This document shows, one piece after another, positions 7,770-15,070 of a stretch of DNA of 24,913 nt; the first letter of the stretch is position 1; every line of letters starts with the position of its first letter. Source of the DNA: CAYWMP01 sp964459445. GTDB lineage: Bacteria; Desulfobacterota; DSM-4660; Desulfatiglandales; HGW-15. Position numbers and translations under genes: made by a program. The notes under the pieces were generated by a model. It did not search any database and was not told where the DNA came from. It worked only from the letters and a program-made list of their open reading frames with translations. Where the stretch lies: positions 1 to 24,913 of the forward strand of contig CAYWMP010000083.1 in assembly GCA_964459445.1 (NCBI GenBank). Direction: 5' to 3'.

Positions 7770-8258
7770 GTGCTGCATTTCGAGAAAAATAAGCTGCATA
7801 CAAAAATCGCCGAGCTGATGGATGGGCTTCAGGATCGGGATATCCCTATGATCCATGAGGATGCCGAGATTGAAGACATCATAGACCTTATGGTTAAGAC
7901 GAAGCACACCCGGCTTTTGTACGTGGTAGACAAAAATGACAAACTCATAGGAACCATCTCCTTAGGCCTTCTGGTGCGACACGTTTTTTCACACAGACAT
8001 GAGCCTCAAATCCATTCAAGATTCCTCATGCATGCGATCACGACTAAAACCGCAGATCATATGATGCAAAAACACCCGGTGTTTGCCAGAGAAGAGGACA
8101 ATGTTGAGAAAGTGATAAAGCGCATGATCAAATCGAATGTGAAAGAAATTGCGATTTTAAATAGCGAGAAAAAGGTTATCGGTGATCTCACCATGGTCGA
8201 TTTGCTGAACTTTCTGATGGACGGCACGGAGACCCAGAAGGACAGCGAGGTGGCCTAA
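7770..8258 (+). CDS. Two-CBS-domain protein
   Basis: The protein consists of a tandem CBS pair (Bateman module), which typically senses adenine nucleotides or ionic state. CBS1 covers about residues 10-75 (ELMDGLQDRDIPMIHEDAEI, then RLLYVVDKNDKLIGTISL). CBS2 covers about 90-150 (ADHMMQKHPVFAREEDNVEK, then KEIAILNSEKKVIGDLTMVD). An upstream ATG exists at 7716, but the GTG at 7770 has a perfect AAGGAGG nine bases before it, so I choose GTG (162 residues). It lies 112 bp after the antiporter and is followed by a probable terminator. A regulatory role on the neighbouring antiporter is inference from context. Confidence 0.85.
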   Translation: MLHFEKNKLHTKIAELMDGLQDRDIPMIHEDAEIEDIIDLMVKTKHTRLLYVVDKNDKLIGTISLGLLVRHVFSHRHEPQIHSRFLMHAITTKTADHMMQKHPVFAREEDNVEKVIKRMIKSNVKEIAILNSEKKVIGDLTMVDLLNFLMDGTETQKDSEVA

Positions 8259-8346
8259 ATTTATACAATCGTCGATTTGAAAGCCCTTTCTTGACACCAA
8301 TTCCTTGAAATTGTTATAGTTTTCTAGATTGTAAACCACGCTTCAG

Positions 8347-8376
8347 CGAGGGAATTGATCCTCTCGTGTTTTTTTT
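8347..8376 (+). terminator. Rho-independent terminator after the CBS gene
   Basis: The stem CGAGGG / CTCTCG (one G-T wobble, 8-nt loop) spans 8347-8366 and is followed by TG and eight T residues (8369-8376). It lies 88 bp after the CBS stop codon and 22 bp before the universal stress gene, so it would separate the two transcripts or act as an attenuator of read-through. Confidence 0.6.
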
Positions 8377-8398
8377 GGAATGAAGAGAAAATACTGAT

Positions 8399-9604
8399 AT
8401 GTATTCGAAAATTTTAATTGCACTCGACGGATCAGAGTTTTCACTTAAGGGCGGGAAAGTAGCGGCATCCCTTGCTCGAGAGCTTGGTTCTGAGATTGTT
8501 GCAGCGCATATTTACGATGCAGGGCTCCACAATCAGCGTTTTCGTGAAATGGAGCCTGTACTCCCTGCCGAGTATCAGGAGGAGGGGACGTTAAATGAAG
8601 TCCGTGAAGCCCATGGAGGACTCATTTACGAAGGGTTTGAGGCCCTGTCAAAGGGCTATATGGAGCAATTCGTTGCTGCAACTCGGGAGAAAGGCATTTC
8701 GATTACCCAGGTTTTCAGGGAGGGCCGCAACTATATCAAGCTCATCGAGGTCGCCAAGGAGAACCAGGTTAACCTCATTGCTTTAGGCGCCCACGGGCTC
8801 GGAGACATTCGTGACGGGCATCTTGGCAGCACCGCATTGCGCACGCTCCGGATGGCTTCCTGCGACGTTCTCATTGTCCGAAGAAATTTAGGCCAGGGCA
8901 AAGTGATCGTGGCCATTGATGGGAGCAATGAATCCCTTGGGGCTCTTAGAAAAGGGGTGGTTTGGTCACAAACCCTATCGAAACCACTACAGGTCGTCGC
9001 CGTCTATGATCCCCTTTTTCATCAACAGGTCTTCAAAACCATGGCAGAGTCCCTTTCTGCTGAACGCCGGGAGGAAGTCGGACTATCCAAACAGGAATCC
9101 CTTCACGATCAGCTCATCGACGAGGGATTGAAAAAACTGTACCAAACCTTTCTTGATCAGGCCCTTGAGAGATGCAAACAGATGGGGATGGAGGCTGAAA
9201 CGGTTCTCCTGAAAGGTAAGATCTACAGAACCTTGATCGATCACGCACAAAGGGAAAATGCGGACCTCGTTGTGATGGGCCGTTTTGGTCATCACCACGA
9301 AGATATAGGTGATATCGGTTCAAACAGTGAAGCTGTGGGAAAGCTTGCATCGGTCAATGTGCTTCTCACTGAAAAGGTAAGTGCCGACGGGGAGATCGGG
9401 ATACAAGGGGCCTCATCAATGGATTGGGAAGAGGATGCTTTAAAACGTTTGGAAGGCATTCCCTCCTTTGCTCGGTCCATGGCTCAACAGGGTATCGAGA
9501 ATCATGTTCGATCAAAGGGTGGTAAAAGGGTAACGCTTAAAGATGTTCAGGAGGTGGCGCATCAATTAGGCATGAAAGATCATAGGGAATCGGAAGATGC
9601 CTGA
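8399..9604 (+). CDS. Tandem universal stress protein with C-terminal PCP_red domain
   Basis: The 401-residue protein has three parts. USP domain 1 (about 1-163) begins KILIALDGSE and ends with the ATP-binding motif GAHG-x9-GST. USP domain 2 (about 164-325) begins KVIVAIDGSNES and has GRFG-x9-GSNS. Both match the G-x2-G-x9-G-(S/T/N) signature of ATP-binding universal stress proteins. Residues 342-391 (DWEEDALKRLEGIPSFARS, then GIENHVRSKG and VTLKDVQEVA) resemble PCP_red (PF08369), the small helical domain at the end of light-independent protochlorophyllide reductase subunit B, also found alone in non-photosynthetic bacteria. It is cytoplasmic. The next small gene overlaps it by 8 bases, so the two are probably translated together. 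Its ligand and partner are unknown. Confidence 0.85.
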   Translation: MYSKILIALDGSEFSLKGGKVAASLARELGSEIVAAHIYDAGLHNQRFREMEPVLPAEYQEEGTLNEVREAHGGLIYEGFEALSKGYMEQFVAATREKGISITQVFREGRNYIKLIEVAKENQVNLIALGAHGLGDIRDGHLGSTALRTLRMASCDVLIVRRNLGQGKVIVAIDGSNESLGALRKGVVWSQTLSKPLQVVAVYDPLFHQQVFKTMAESLSAERREEVGLSKQESLHDQLIDEGLKKLYQTFLDQALERCKQMGMEAETVLLKGKIYRTLIDHAQRENADLVVMGRFGHHHEDIGDIGSNSEAVGKLASVNVLLTEKVSADGEIGIQGASSMDWEEDALKRLEGIPSFARSMAQQGIENHVRSKGGKRVTLKDVQEVAHQLGMKDHRESEDA

Positions 9605-9806
9605 TTTCGCTAAGGCAAAGGAGATAAGACTCCGGAAACTCAAACCCCTCGCTCCACCATTTCACAAACACATCGCAAAAAGCAAGCTGGTAGGCAAGCC
9701 ATGGGAAACTGGAGATCGGGTTGTGATATATGAGGTCATGTCCACCAACCCGGCTGGGAAAGTAGAGGTGACGGAGGAGACGGTCATCATGTTTGATGAA
9801 ACTTGA
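9597..9806 (+). CDS. Small hypothetical protein, 69 aa
   Basis: This basic 69-residue protein overlaps the end of the universal stress gene by 8 bases, an arrangement typical of translational coupling. It has Lys-rich N-terminal residues (KAKEIRLRKLKPLAPPFHKH) and then a segment predicted as beta strands (DRVVIYEVMS, KVEVTEETVIMF). No signal peptide or membrane segment is visible and I recognise no family. The tight overlap and sensible codon pattern support it as a real gene. Confidence 0.6.
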   Translation: MPDFAKAKEIRLRKLKPLAPPFHKHIAKSKLVGKPWETGDRVVIYEVMSTNPAGKVEVTEETVIMFDET

Positions 9807-10331
9807 TTAACGTTGCTCCTCGCTGGTTTCTGGTTTCTCGTTCAAAATTGGATTGTTGTGATTTTATTTTATAGTAGAATGCCTATTACTAGGAGCCGGG
9901 TAAGGGACAGAGGCTATGACGTAAAAGAGCTATTACTACGGTAGGATTCATTTTTTCAAGCCCTATCTATAGGCTCCGGTGGCGATTCCCGTAGATGGAA
10001 GGGTTCAATCGAACAGGTCATTTCAAGGGAAAAGGACAGTCTGCCGGGGGTTTCGTGGCGTGAACCCTCCCATCTACGGGAACGGCGAAATCTGGTGGAA
10101 TTCTTTTTGAGATAGGACTTGAAAAAATGAATCCAACCTCCGCGCATATTTCTTTTGATAAATTGCAGAGTCGGCCACCGTGTCAGCCGAAAAAATCTCA
10201 TTTGGAATGAGAGGGAGCCACGAGAGACAAGCAAAAATTATGAGATCATTTATCATCATGCACCCTATATCCGATACCATTCATGCCTCAGTTAACCCAT
10301 CGAAACACAACACTTCAATGAAACGCATACG
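9807..10331. other. Intergenic region with an inverted-repeat element
   Basis: This is a 525-bp gap. Its centre (9944-10134) is the inverted-repeat element described separately. The right part leads to the ABC transporter start. Minus-strand frames at 9956-10280 run through the palindromic element and are not credible genes. Confidence 0.5.
9944..10134. mobile_element. 191-bp MITE-like element with nested inverted repeats
   Basis: Terminal arms at 9944-9968 and 10110-10134 are complementary over 25 bp with one mismatch (core ATTTTTTCAAG). A second inner pair at 9986-10007 and 10061-10082 is complementary over 22 bp with one mismatch (core CCCGTAGATGG). The centre is unique. No transposase is encoded, so this resembles a non-autonomous miniature element or a large palindromic repeat. 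I see no clear target-site duplication. Confidence 0.65.
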
Positions 10332-11273
10332 TTGAGCAAACAACCCTCATACACTATTCAAGCCAAAGATCTGGTCCGTGAATACGCACCGGGGCGAGGC
10401 GTATCCGGTGTGAGTTTCTCTGTGGGAGCAGGGGAGTGTTTTGCTGTCCTGGGGAGAAATGGTTCGGGCAAAAGTACGCTCGTGCGATTGCTTGCCGGGC
10501 TGGAAAAGGCCTCCTCGGGCTCTTTGGACGTTCTGGGAATCGACCTCATGGATGATTCACGGCAACACCTGTCAATGATGGGTGTATCTTTGGATACGGA
10601 TATCCATTGGGATCAACTCTCGGGGAGAGAGAATGCTTTTTTCACTGCCCGATCTCACAAAATGGATGGTCGAGGCATAGACCGCCGCCTTAAAGAACTT
10701 TTTGAATTGGCTGACCTCAGTCCCCAAGCTGATGAGCCAGTGAAAACCTATTCCTTTGGCATGAGACGCAAACTCAGCTTGATACAGGCCCTTTGCCATG
10801 ATCCGGACCTCCTCCTATTGGATGAACCTACCACGGGACTTGATATGCACTTCCTTCCGAGGTTGGCGGACACGGTGAAGGCCCGCTCAAAAGCGGGAAA
10901 GACCACGTGGGTATCAGGCAATGATGCCGAATGGATTTCCGATGTGGCCACAAGGGTGGCTTTCATGGCGTCCGGACAAATCATTACCCATGGTACGATA
11001 GGGGAATTGCTCGAAGAAGTCTCAGAAACACAGGAAGTCTTAATCAAGCTTTCCCAAATCAATGAGGTCCCCAATCCCGTTATGGAGGGGCTGCAATCCT
11101 TTAAGCAGGAAGGGAAAACCATCAATGCTGTTTTGAAAAATGATCCTGCCTTGGTTCCGAAAACGATCGATTGGATCGTGTCAAAGGGCGGAATCGTTAA
11201 GAGGATAGAGGTAAAGCAGGGGTCATTGCGGGATGTATTTTTACTCAAGACGGGGCAACTGTTAGAGGAATGA
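10332..11273 (+). CDS. ABC transporter ATP-binding protein (degenerate Q and H loops)
   Basis: The ATPase subunit (313 aa) energises the ABC-2 type permease encoded next. Walker A is GRNGSGKST (41-49), the signature is YSFGMRRK (140-147, the variant seen in ABC-2 exporters), and Walker B is LLLLDE (160-165, catalytic Glu165 present) followed by PTTGLD. The usual Q-loop Gln appears to be Leu87 (MMGVSLDTD), and the switch His of the H-loop appears to be Asn197 (VSGNDAEW). Residues 225-313 form an extra C-terminal domain of the type common in exporters. The start is a TTG at 10332: an in-frame stop lies at 10293 and no ATG lies between. No clear ribosome site is seen. A four-base overlap with the permease shows a bicistronic operon. 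The substrate is unknown. Confidence 0.85.
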   Translation: MSKQPSYTIQAKDLVREYAPGRGVSGVSFSVGAGECFAVLGRNGSGKSTLVRLLAGLEKASSGSLDVLGIDLMDDSRQHLSMMGVSLDTDIHWDQLSGRENAFFTARSHKMDGRGIDRRLKELFELADLSPQADEPVKTYSFGMRRKLSLIQALCHDPDLLLLDEPTTGLDMHFLPRLADTVKARSKAGKTTWVSGNDAEWISDVATRVAFMASGQIITHGTIGELLEEVSETQEVLIKLSQINEVPNPVMEGLQSFKQEGKTINAVLKNDPALVPKTIDWIVSKGGIVKRIEVKQGSLRDVFLLKTGQLLEE

Positions 11274-11977
11274 GACCGGGAAATCTATTTCAATTGGAAA
11301 TGGCAACCATTCTTGCCAATAAACGGACGCTGGCGATGAAGCTCGGGTTTCCCTTACTCCTGGCTTTCCCCTTTGTTGTTTTCGCTATGCCCTTAAAAGT
11401 AAAAGTAGCAGGGTTGGCAATGCTTGTGATTTTCACGAGTTTTTTTGGAGCGGCGGTGAGCTTTGTGCGCCGCCGCACGGACGGTCACCTCATGAAACTC
11501 AAACTTTTGCCCCTGCCAAGATGGATCGTATTCTCAGATTTCCTACTTGCTGGAACGGCAGTAGATCTTATACAAGTGGGAATAGTCCTTGCGCTTTTTA
11601 TCCTGATCAATGGAACCACAGCAACTTTCGCGGCCCTGATCGTGACCGCCGGGGCCTTTTTCGCGGCCGCGTTGATGCTTAACTTGGTTGGTATGCTCCT
11701 CGGCATGGCCATGAAGAGTAATCCCGAGATTCATCTTTTCGGGGCCCTTGGGGCGGGGGTGATGGCCTGTATATCGGGCATTATGCCAATGCCCGCCCGC
11801 ATTCAAAAAATCGTCAATATTCTGACACCCTGGAATCCGATCTCTCGCCTGGCCACGAGTCTTGAGGGTATTGTGAAAGGCGCTGAAATGAATCAGGGCG
11901 CAACGTTTGTATTCTCGATTATCTTTGTGATTGTTCTTCTTGGCGTGTTTCTGATACGAGCTTTTGACTGGAAGTAA
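11270..11977 (+). CDS. ABC-2 type transporter permease
   Basis: This 235-residue membrane protein has about six hydrophobic helices (roughly residues 27-43, 46-66, 93-114, 117-147, 152-172, 211-231) and the ABC-2 family layout: an amphipathic N-terminus (NLFQLEMATILANKRTLAMK), then FVRRRTDGHLMKLKLLPLPR before helix 3, as in exporters where this segment contacts the ATPase. It overlaps the upstream ATPase gene by four bases (ATGA). Its pairing with a single ATPase suggests a homodimeric exporter, for example of a lipid, drug or polysaccharide; the substrate cannot be read from sequence. Confidence 0.82.
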   Translation: MRPGNLFQLEMATILANKRTLAMKLGFPLLLAFPFVVFAMPLKVKVAGLAMLVIFTSFFGAAVSFVRRRTDGHLMKLKLLPLPRWIVFSDFLLAGTAVDLIQVGIVLALFILINGTTATFAALIVTAGAFFAAALMLNLVGMLLGMAMKSNPEIHLFGALGAGVMACISGIMPMPARIQKIVNILTPWNPISRLATSLEGIVKGAEMNQGATFVFSIIFVIVLLGVFLIRAFDWK

Positions 11978-12002
11978 AGCGCTGAAAAGATGACATTATA
12001 CT

Positions 12003-12236
12003 TGAGATCTTGGTAAAAGGGGGCGTTTTGCCCAATCTTCCGTCTTCGCTAACCCGCCGTAGCAATCCACCGTCGCCAAGACTGTGGCGGACAAGAAGCT
12101 ATGGCGCGGCAGGAGCTATGACGGGACAAGCTGCTTCAGACTCGGATTTTAATCCTCAAAATACTTGTGTATTCCTGTGGCTAAAATCCTCGTCGACCTT
12201 GACCTTGACCAAAATTGAGCATTTTCCAAAGTTCTT
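12003..12236. repeat. MITE-like repeat copy 1, carrying a 92-bp insertion
   Basis: It is directly repeated at 13973-14117. The shared body includes TTTTGCCCAATCT, CTGCTTCAGACTCGGATTT, TAAAATCCTCGTCGACC and TTGACCTTGACCAAAA. Relative to copy 2, copy 1 has 92 extra bases at 12039-12130 that are themselves palindrome-rich (CCGCCGTAGC ... GCTATGGCGCGGCAGG). The terminal repeats of copy 1 (gagatcttggtaaaa and ttttccaaagttct) are degenerate compared with those of copy 2. Confidence 0.65.
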
Positions 12237-12320
12237 TACATAAGAAACATACTCTTGTTCAGCCTGTCCCGCATTGTGGGGCGCACCTTGTGACAAAGCA
12301 GGGTTCTGCGAGAGGATAAT

Positions 12321-12332
12321 TCTTCGCGAAGA
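12321..12332. promoter_or_regulatory. 12-bp perfect palindrome upstream of small membrane protein
   Basis: TCTTCGCGAAGA is a perfect palindrome 22 bp before the ATG at 12355 and just ahead of the ribosome site AAGGAGG. Its position in the leader suggests an operator or a small RNA hairpin affecting translation. No protein is assigned to it. Confidence 0.3.
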
Positions 12333-12354
12333 GGCATAAGGAGGAAGAACCAAT

Positions 12355-12771
12355 ATGGACCCGGTTACCAAGACATATGTGGCGATAGGGTTGGTTGTTT
12401 TAGCGGTGTTTGAGTTTTGGGCTGCCATGCGCATCTTTGGTAAAAAAGGCAAACCCAGCCCCCATGCGCGCCTTATCCTGCGCTTGCACCGAATCGGGGG
12501 GTATGTTTTTTTGGTCTATTTTGTCTGGATTTCATGGATCTGTGTTGATCTGATGGATCGACTTGCAAATGCGGGTGTGCCTTTGGACTCTCGCGCCACC
12601 CTGCATGCCTTCTTTGCCATGGCATTATTTGGGATATTACTGCTTAAGATCAGTTTTGTTCGATTGTACCGTAACTACAGACCCTATGTACCTTTTATGG
12701 GAATAACGGTGTCGACGGGGACCCTTGTTCTTTGGGGGTTGGCGGGGTGGATGTTTCTGATTCAGATGTAG
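12355..12771 (+). CDS. Four-helix membrane protein, probable b-type cytochrome
   Basis: This 138-residue protein has four hydrophobic helices (about 6-27, 47-66, 81-101, 112-136). His45 (LRLHRIGGY) and His84 (ATLHAFFAMALFG) lie at matching depths in helices 2 and 3, a pattern that fits axial ligation of haem b as in small cytochrome b561-like or DUF6529-like proteins. An ideal AAGGAGG is ten bases before the ATG. It stands close to, but on the opposite strand from, the bd-like cytochrome operon. Haem binding is inference from the two His residues; a role in electron transfer across the inner membrane is the best guess. Confidence 0.65.
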   Translation: MDPVTKTYVAIGLVVLAVFEFWAAMRIFGKKGKPSPHARLILRLHRIGGYVFLVYFVWISWICVDLMDRLANAGVPLDSRATLHAFFAMALFGILLLKISFVRLYRNYRPYVPFMGITVSTGTLVLWGLAGWMFLIQM

Positions 12772-12809
12772 AATTGATTCCTACCTCATACCATTCGGTA
12801 GGGGGCGGC

Positions 12810-13847
12810 TTATAAGTTTGCCACCTCCCGGAGCATTTTTAGATTGCTCATGGCCTTGCCGGCACCGAGCACCACAGTGGAAAGAGGATCTTCGGTAATC
12901 TTTATGGGAAGCTTGGTTTCATCTGCCAAACGCATATCGAGGTTCTTGAGCAAAGACCCGCCCCCAGTCAATACAATGCCATTCTCGACCAGATCAGCTG
13001 CCAACTCCGGCGGCATTTGCTCCAGAGCAATATGAACCGTTTCAACAATGGTCTTGACCTGTTCGGAGATGGCTTCCATCACTTCATCGGAATCAATGGC
13101 CAAGATTTTAGGAATTCCGGTCACTAAATCCCTCCCCTTGACCTCAACGGATTCAATCATCTGCCCCGGAAAGGCATTCCCGATGCTGGTCTTGATAATC
13201 TCCGAGGTTCTGTTTCCGATCAGTAGATTGTAATGGCGTTTGATGTGTTGGAGGATGGATTCATCCATCTTATCACCGGCAACCCTCACCGAATTGCTGT
13301 AGACAATGCCAGCCAGGGAGATGACAGCAACCTCGGTCGTGCCTCCGCCAATATCCACCACCATGTTGCCGGTCGGTTCGGTAATGGGCAGGTTAGCACC
13401 AATAGCGGCAGCCATGGGCTCTTCGATAAAATATACTTCACGGGCCCCGGCCGTCTCAGCTGATTCACGTACCGCCCGTTTCTCGACATTCGTGATCCCG
13501 CTTGGCACCGAAACGACTACCCTCGGCCTTACCAAAGTCTTCCTTTTGTGGACCTTCCTGATGAAATAGCGGAGCATGGATTCGGTAATGTCGAAGTCCG
13601 CAATGACGCCATCCTTCATGGGGCGAATGGCCACGATATTGCCGGGGGTACGACCCAACATCCTTTTGGCCTCTCCACCTACCGCCAGGACTTTGCTGGA
13701 GCCTCTATCATCCTTTTTGACTGCCACCACTGAGGGTTCGTTGAGAACAATCCCTTTTTCTTTCACGTAAATGAGGGTGTTGGCTGTGCCGAGATCAATG
13801 GCCAAGTCATGGGAGAAAGCACCCAATAGGGAGCCGAATAATGCCAT
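12810..13847 (-). CDS. mreB: Rod-shape-determining protein MreB
   Basis: MreB is the bacterial actin that forms membrane-bound filaments and guides side-wall peptidoglycan synthesis. The 345-residue length is typical. The actin-fold motifs are all visible: DLGTANTLIYVKEKGIVLNE (phosphate 1), VVDIGGGTTEVAVISLAGIV (phosphate 2) and GIVLTGGGSLLKNLD (adenosine). The N-terminal FGSLLGAFSHDLAIDLG matches MreB rather than DnaK or FtsA. The ATG has AAGGAAGGA upstream. The usual partners mreC and mreD are not next to it; instead the gene is bracketed by two copies of a MITE-like repeat and has a convergent membrane protein gene downstream, so it is a stand-alone copy here. Confidence 0.96.
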   Translation of the reverse strand: MALFGSLLGAFSHDLAIDLGTANTLIYVKEKGIVLNEPSVVAVKKDDRGSSKVLAVGGEAKRMLGRTPGNIVAIRPMKDGVIADFDITESMLRYFIRKVHKRKTLVRPRVVVSVPSGITNVEKRAVRESAETAGAREVYFIEEPMAAAIGANLPITEPTGNMVVDIGGGTTEVAVISLAGIVYSNSVRVAGDKMDESILQHIKRHYNLLIGNRTSEIIKTSIGNAFPGQMIESVEVKGRDLVTGIPKILAIDSDEVMEAISEQVKTIVETVHIALEQMPPELAADLVENGIVLTGGGSLLKNLDMRLADETKLPIKITEDPLSTVVLGAGKAMSNLKMLREVANL

Positions 13848-13862
13848 TCTAAATATCCTTCC

Positions 13863-13878
13863 TTATGAGCAGGCTGAT
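13863..13878. repeat. Solo inverted-repeat end, next to the mreB ribosome site
   Basis: TTATGAGCAGGCTGAT is identical over 16 bp to the complement of the right end of the 196-bp element at 19322-19517. It lies directly beside the mreB ribosome-binding site, so an element of that family probably once ended or still ends here. Confidence 0.5.
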
Positions 13879-13972
13879 AAAGAAAGTGCACTAGTTATAT
13901 CGGTCTGCTACAGCGAAGCCGAAACACTCGCCTAATTATAGCAAGTTCATATCAATATCAAGAACAAAAAGG

Positions 13973-14117
13973 TGAGATCTTTTCAAAACACACCCTTTTG
14001 CCCAATCTCTGCTTCAGACTCGGATTTCAATCCTCAAAATACTTTTTGTATTCTTGCGGTTAAAATCCTCGTCGACCTTGACCTTGACCAAAAATTGAGC
14101 GTTTTGAAAAGATCTCA
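13973..14117. mobile_element. 145-bp MITE-like repeat copy 2 with perfect 17-bp ends
   Basis: TGAGATCTTTTCAAAAC (13973-13989) and its exact complement (14101-14117) bound the element. It has the same body as copy 1 at 12003-12236, including the GACCTTGACCTTGACC run, but lacks the 92-bp insertion. It encodes no protein. Copies 1 and 2 are in direct orientation on either side of mreB and the four-helix protein gene. Confidence 0.7.
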
Positions 14118-14209
14118 AGACAATAAAGCCAGATTCATTTTGCGGATCGCACATAGTAGAAAGATTTGAGTTTGACACAAAGAACCGCCTAGCACCTATT
14201 GCCTACTGC

Positions 14210-14857
14210 CTACTTGTCCGCCATTTTGCCCGCTTCACTTCTGGCGGCCGAGTCTGGCGGGCTGCTTACGGTTTTCCCTCCAGTATCCCAACGATAGATG
14301 AAGAAGAAATAGAACATCGTCACCCAAAGGACCCCGGCGAAGATGACGGCCCCCAGTTGCCACCCACTCAATTTTGGAACATCATCCAGGCCCATGAAAA
14401 AAGCATCGTCGGGGATTTCCACTTCAAATTTTTCATCGTAGATATTACGGATTTTATAGTAGAAAGGCTGATGATTGAAAGGCCTGAGTTTCCCAAGAAA
14501 ACGATTAAGTTGTTTCCAATCATCGGACACTTTTTCATAGGTGCGCACCACAAGGCGCAGGCCGTAGGGGTCGATATTAAAGTAGGTGTAAGCAAGTCCA
14601 TATCGTCTGTAGACAAATGCTTGTTCGAAATTGGGCTTTCCATCTATGGAGACAAAGGTGGTGCGTGAAAAGCGTTCATGGGAAAGCTCCTCGGATCCCG
14701 AGACAGTCACTGGCGTCTTTGGTCCCAAATCATAGATGAGTTCAGGGACCTGTACCCCGATCATGCCCGCGACAAATAGAAGAGCAAAGACTTTAAGGAC
14801 GGTAAGCCAAAATTTTTTACGTAGAAAAAACAAGGCCCTAATCGTAGATGGCGCCAA
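14210..14857 (-). CDS. Membrane protein of the bd-like cytochrome operon, 215 aa
   Basis: This is the last gene of the four-gene cytochrome operon. It has two membrane helices (about residues 17-37 and 166-188) with a domain of about 125 residues between them that should face the periplasm, and a short tail rich in Ser/Pro. The middle region (SRTTFVSIDGKPNFEQAFVY and FNIDPYGLRLVVRTYEKVSD) has no motif I recognise and no haem-binding CxxCH. The open frame starts at a TTG at 14857, overlapping the preceding gene by 20 bases; a start slightly further in is possible because no strong ribosome site is seen. It is probably an accessory subunit or assembly factor for the complex. Confidence 0.7.
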   Translation of the reverse strand: MAPSTIRALFFLRKKFWLTVLKVFALLFVAGMIGVQVPELIYDLGPKTPVTVSGSEELSHERFSRTTFVSIDGKPNFEQAFVYRRYGLAYTYFNIDPYGLRLVVRTYEKVSDDWKQLNRFLGKLRPFNHQPFYYKIRNIYDEKFEVEIPDDAFFMGLDDVPKLSGWQLGAVIFAGVLWVTMFYFFFIYRWDTGGKTVSSPPDSAARSEAGKMADK

Positions 14858-15056
14858 GAATAAGAAGAGTCAAGATAAAGGCAAGGGAGAAGAGGGCGAT
14901 TCCAACCCATATCCAAACGGTGCGGACCGCCCAACGAGGATCTTCGGTCTTTTCTCTTAAGGGGTAAACATCGAGATCCGCTTCCCAGTCCGGTCCTTGA
15001 GTTACTTGCGACACATCCTCCTTTGTGGATTCTATTTTTGCAGCTTCCTCATTCAT
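14838..15056 (-). CDS. Small single-helix subunit of the bd-like cytochrome operon
   Basis: This short protein (72 residues from the ATG at 15056) has an acidic, soluble N-terminal half and one membrane helix near its C-terminus (AVRTVWIWVGIALFSLAFIL). The frame can also start at a TTG at 15074 that overlaps the stop of the preceding CydA-like gene, but the ATG has a GAGGA upstream and is preferred. Its position between two membrane-protein genes in a tightly packed operon suggests a small subunit of the cytochrome complex, comparable in size and layout, but not clearly in sequence, to CydX/CydS-like peptides. Confidence 0.7.
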   Translation of the reverse strand: MNEEAAKIESTKEDVSQVTQGPDWEADLDVYPLREKTEDPRWAVRTVWIWVGIALFSLAFILTLLILGAIYD

Positions 15057-15070
15057 GGCCTGTGCAGTCC

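Larger units (their letters stand above)
11978..12354. other. Intergenic region with MITE-like repeat copy 1
   Basis: This 377-bp gap between the ABC operon and the four-helix membrane protein is mostly occupied by repeat copy 1 (12003-12236). The rest holds the putative operator at 12321-12332 and the ribosome site for the next gene. Confidence 0.5.
13848..14209. other. Intergenic region upstream of mreB with two repeat types
   Basis: This 362-bp gap lies between mreB and the end of the cytochrome operon. It contains a solo terminal-repeat fragment (13863-13878) and MITE-like copy 2 (13973-14117). The mreB promoter should be here; no clear -35/-10 pair stands out. Confidence 0.5.

Noticed and set aside
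12156..12452. 98-codon minus-strand frame across MITE copy 1
   Set aside because: It runs through repeat DNA and antisense to the start of the four-helix protein gene; no protein features.
12780..12802. CCTACC / GGTAGG stem between the convergent four-helix gene and mreB
   Set aside because: Only a 6-bp stem with an 11-nt loop and no T-run in either direction; too weak to call a terminator.
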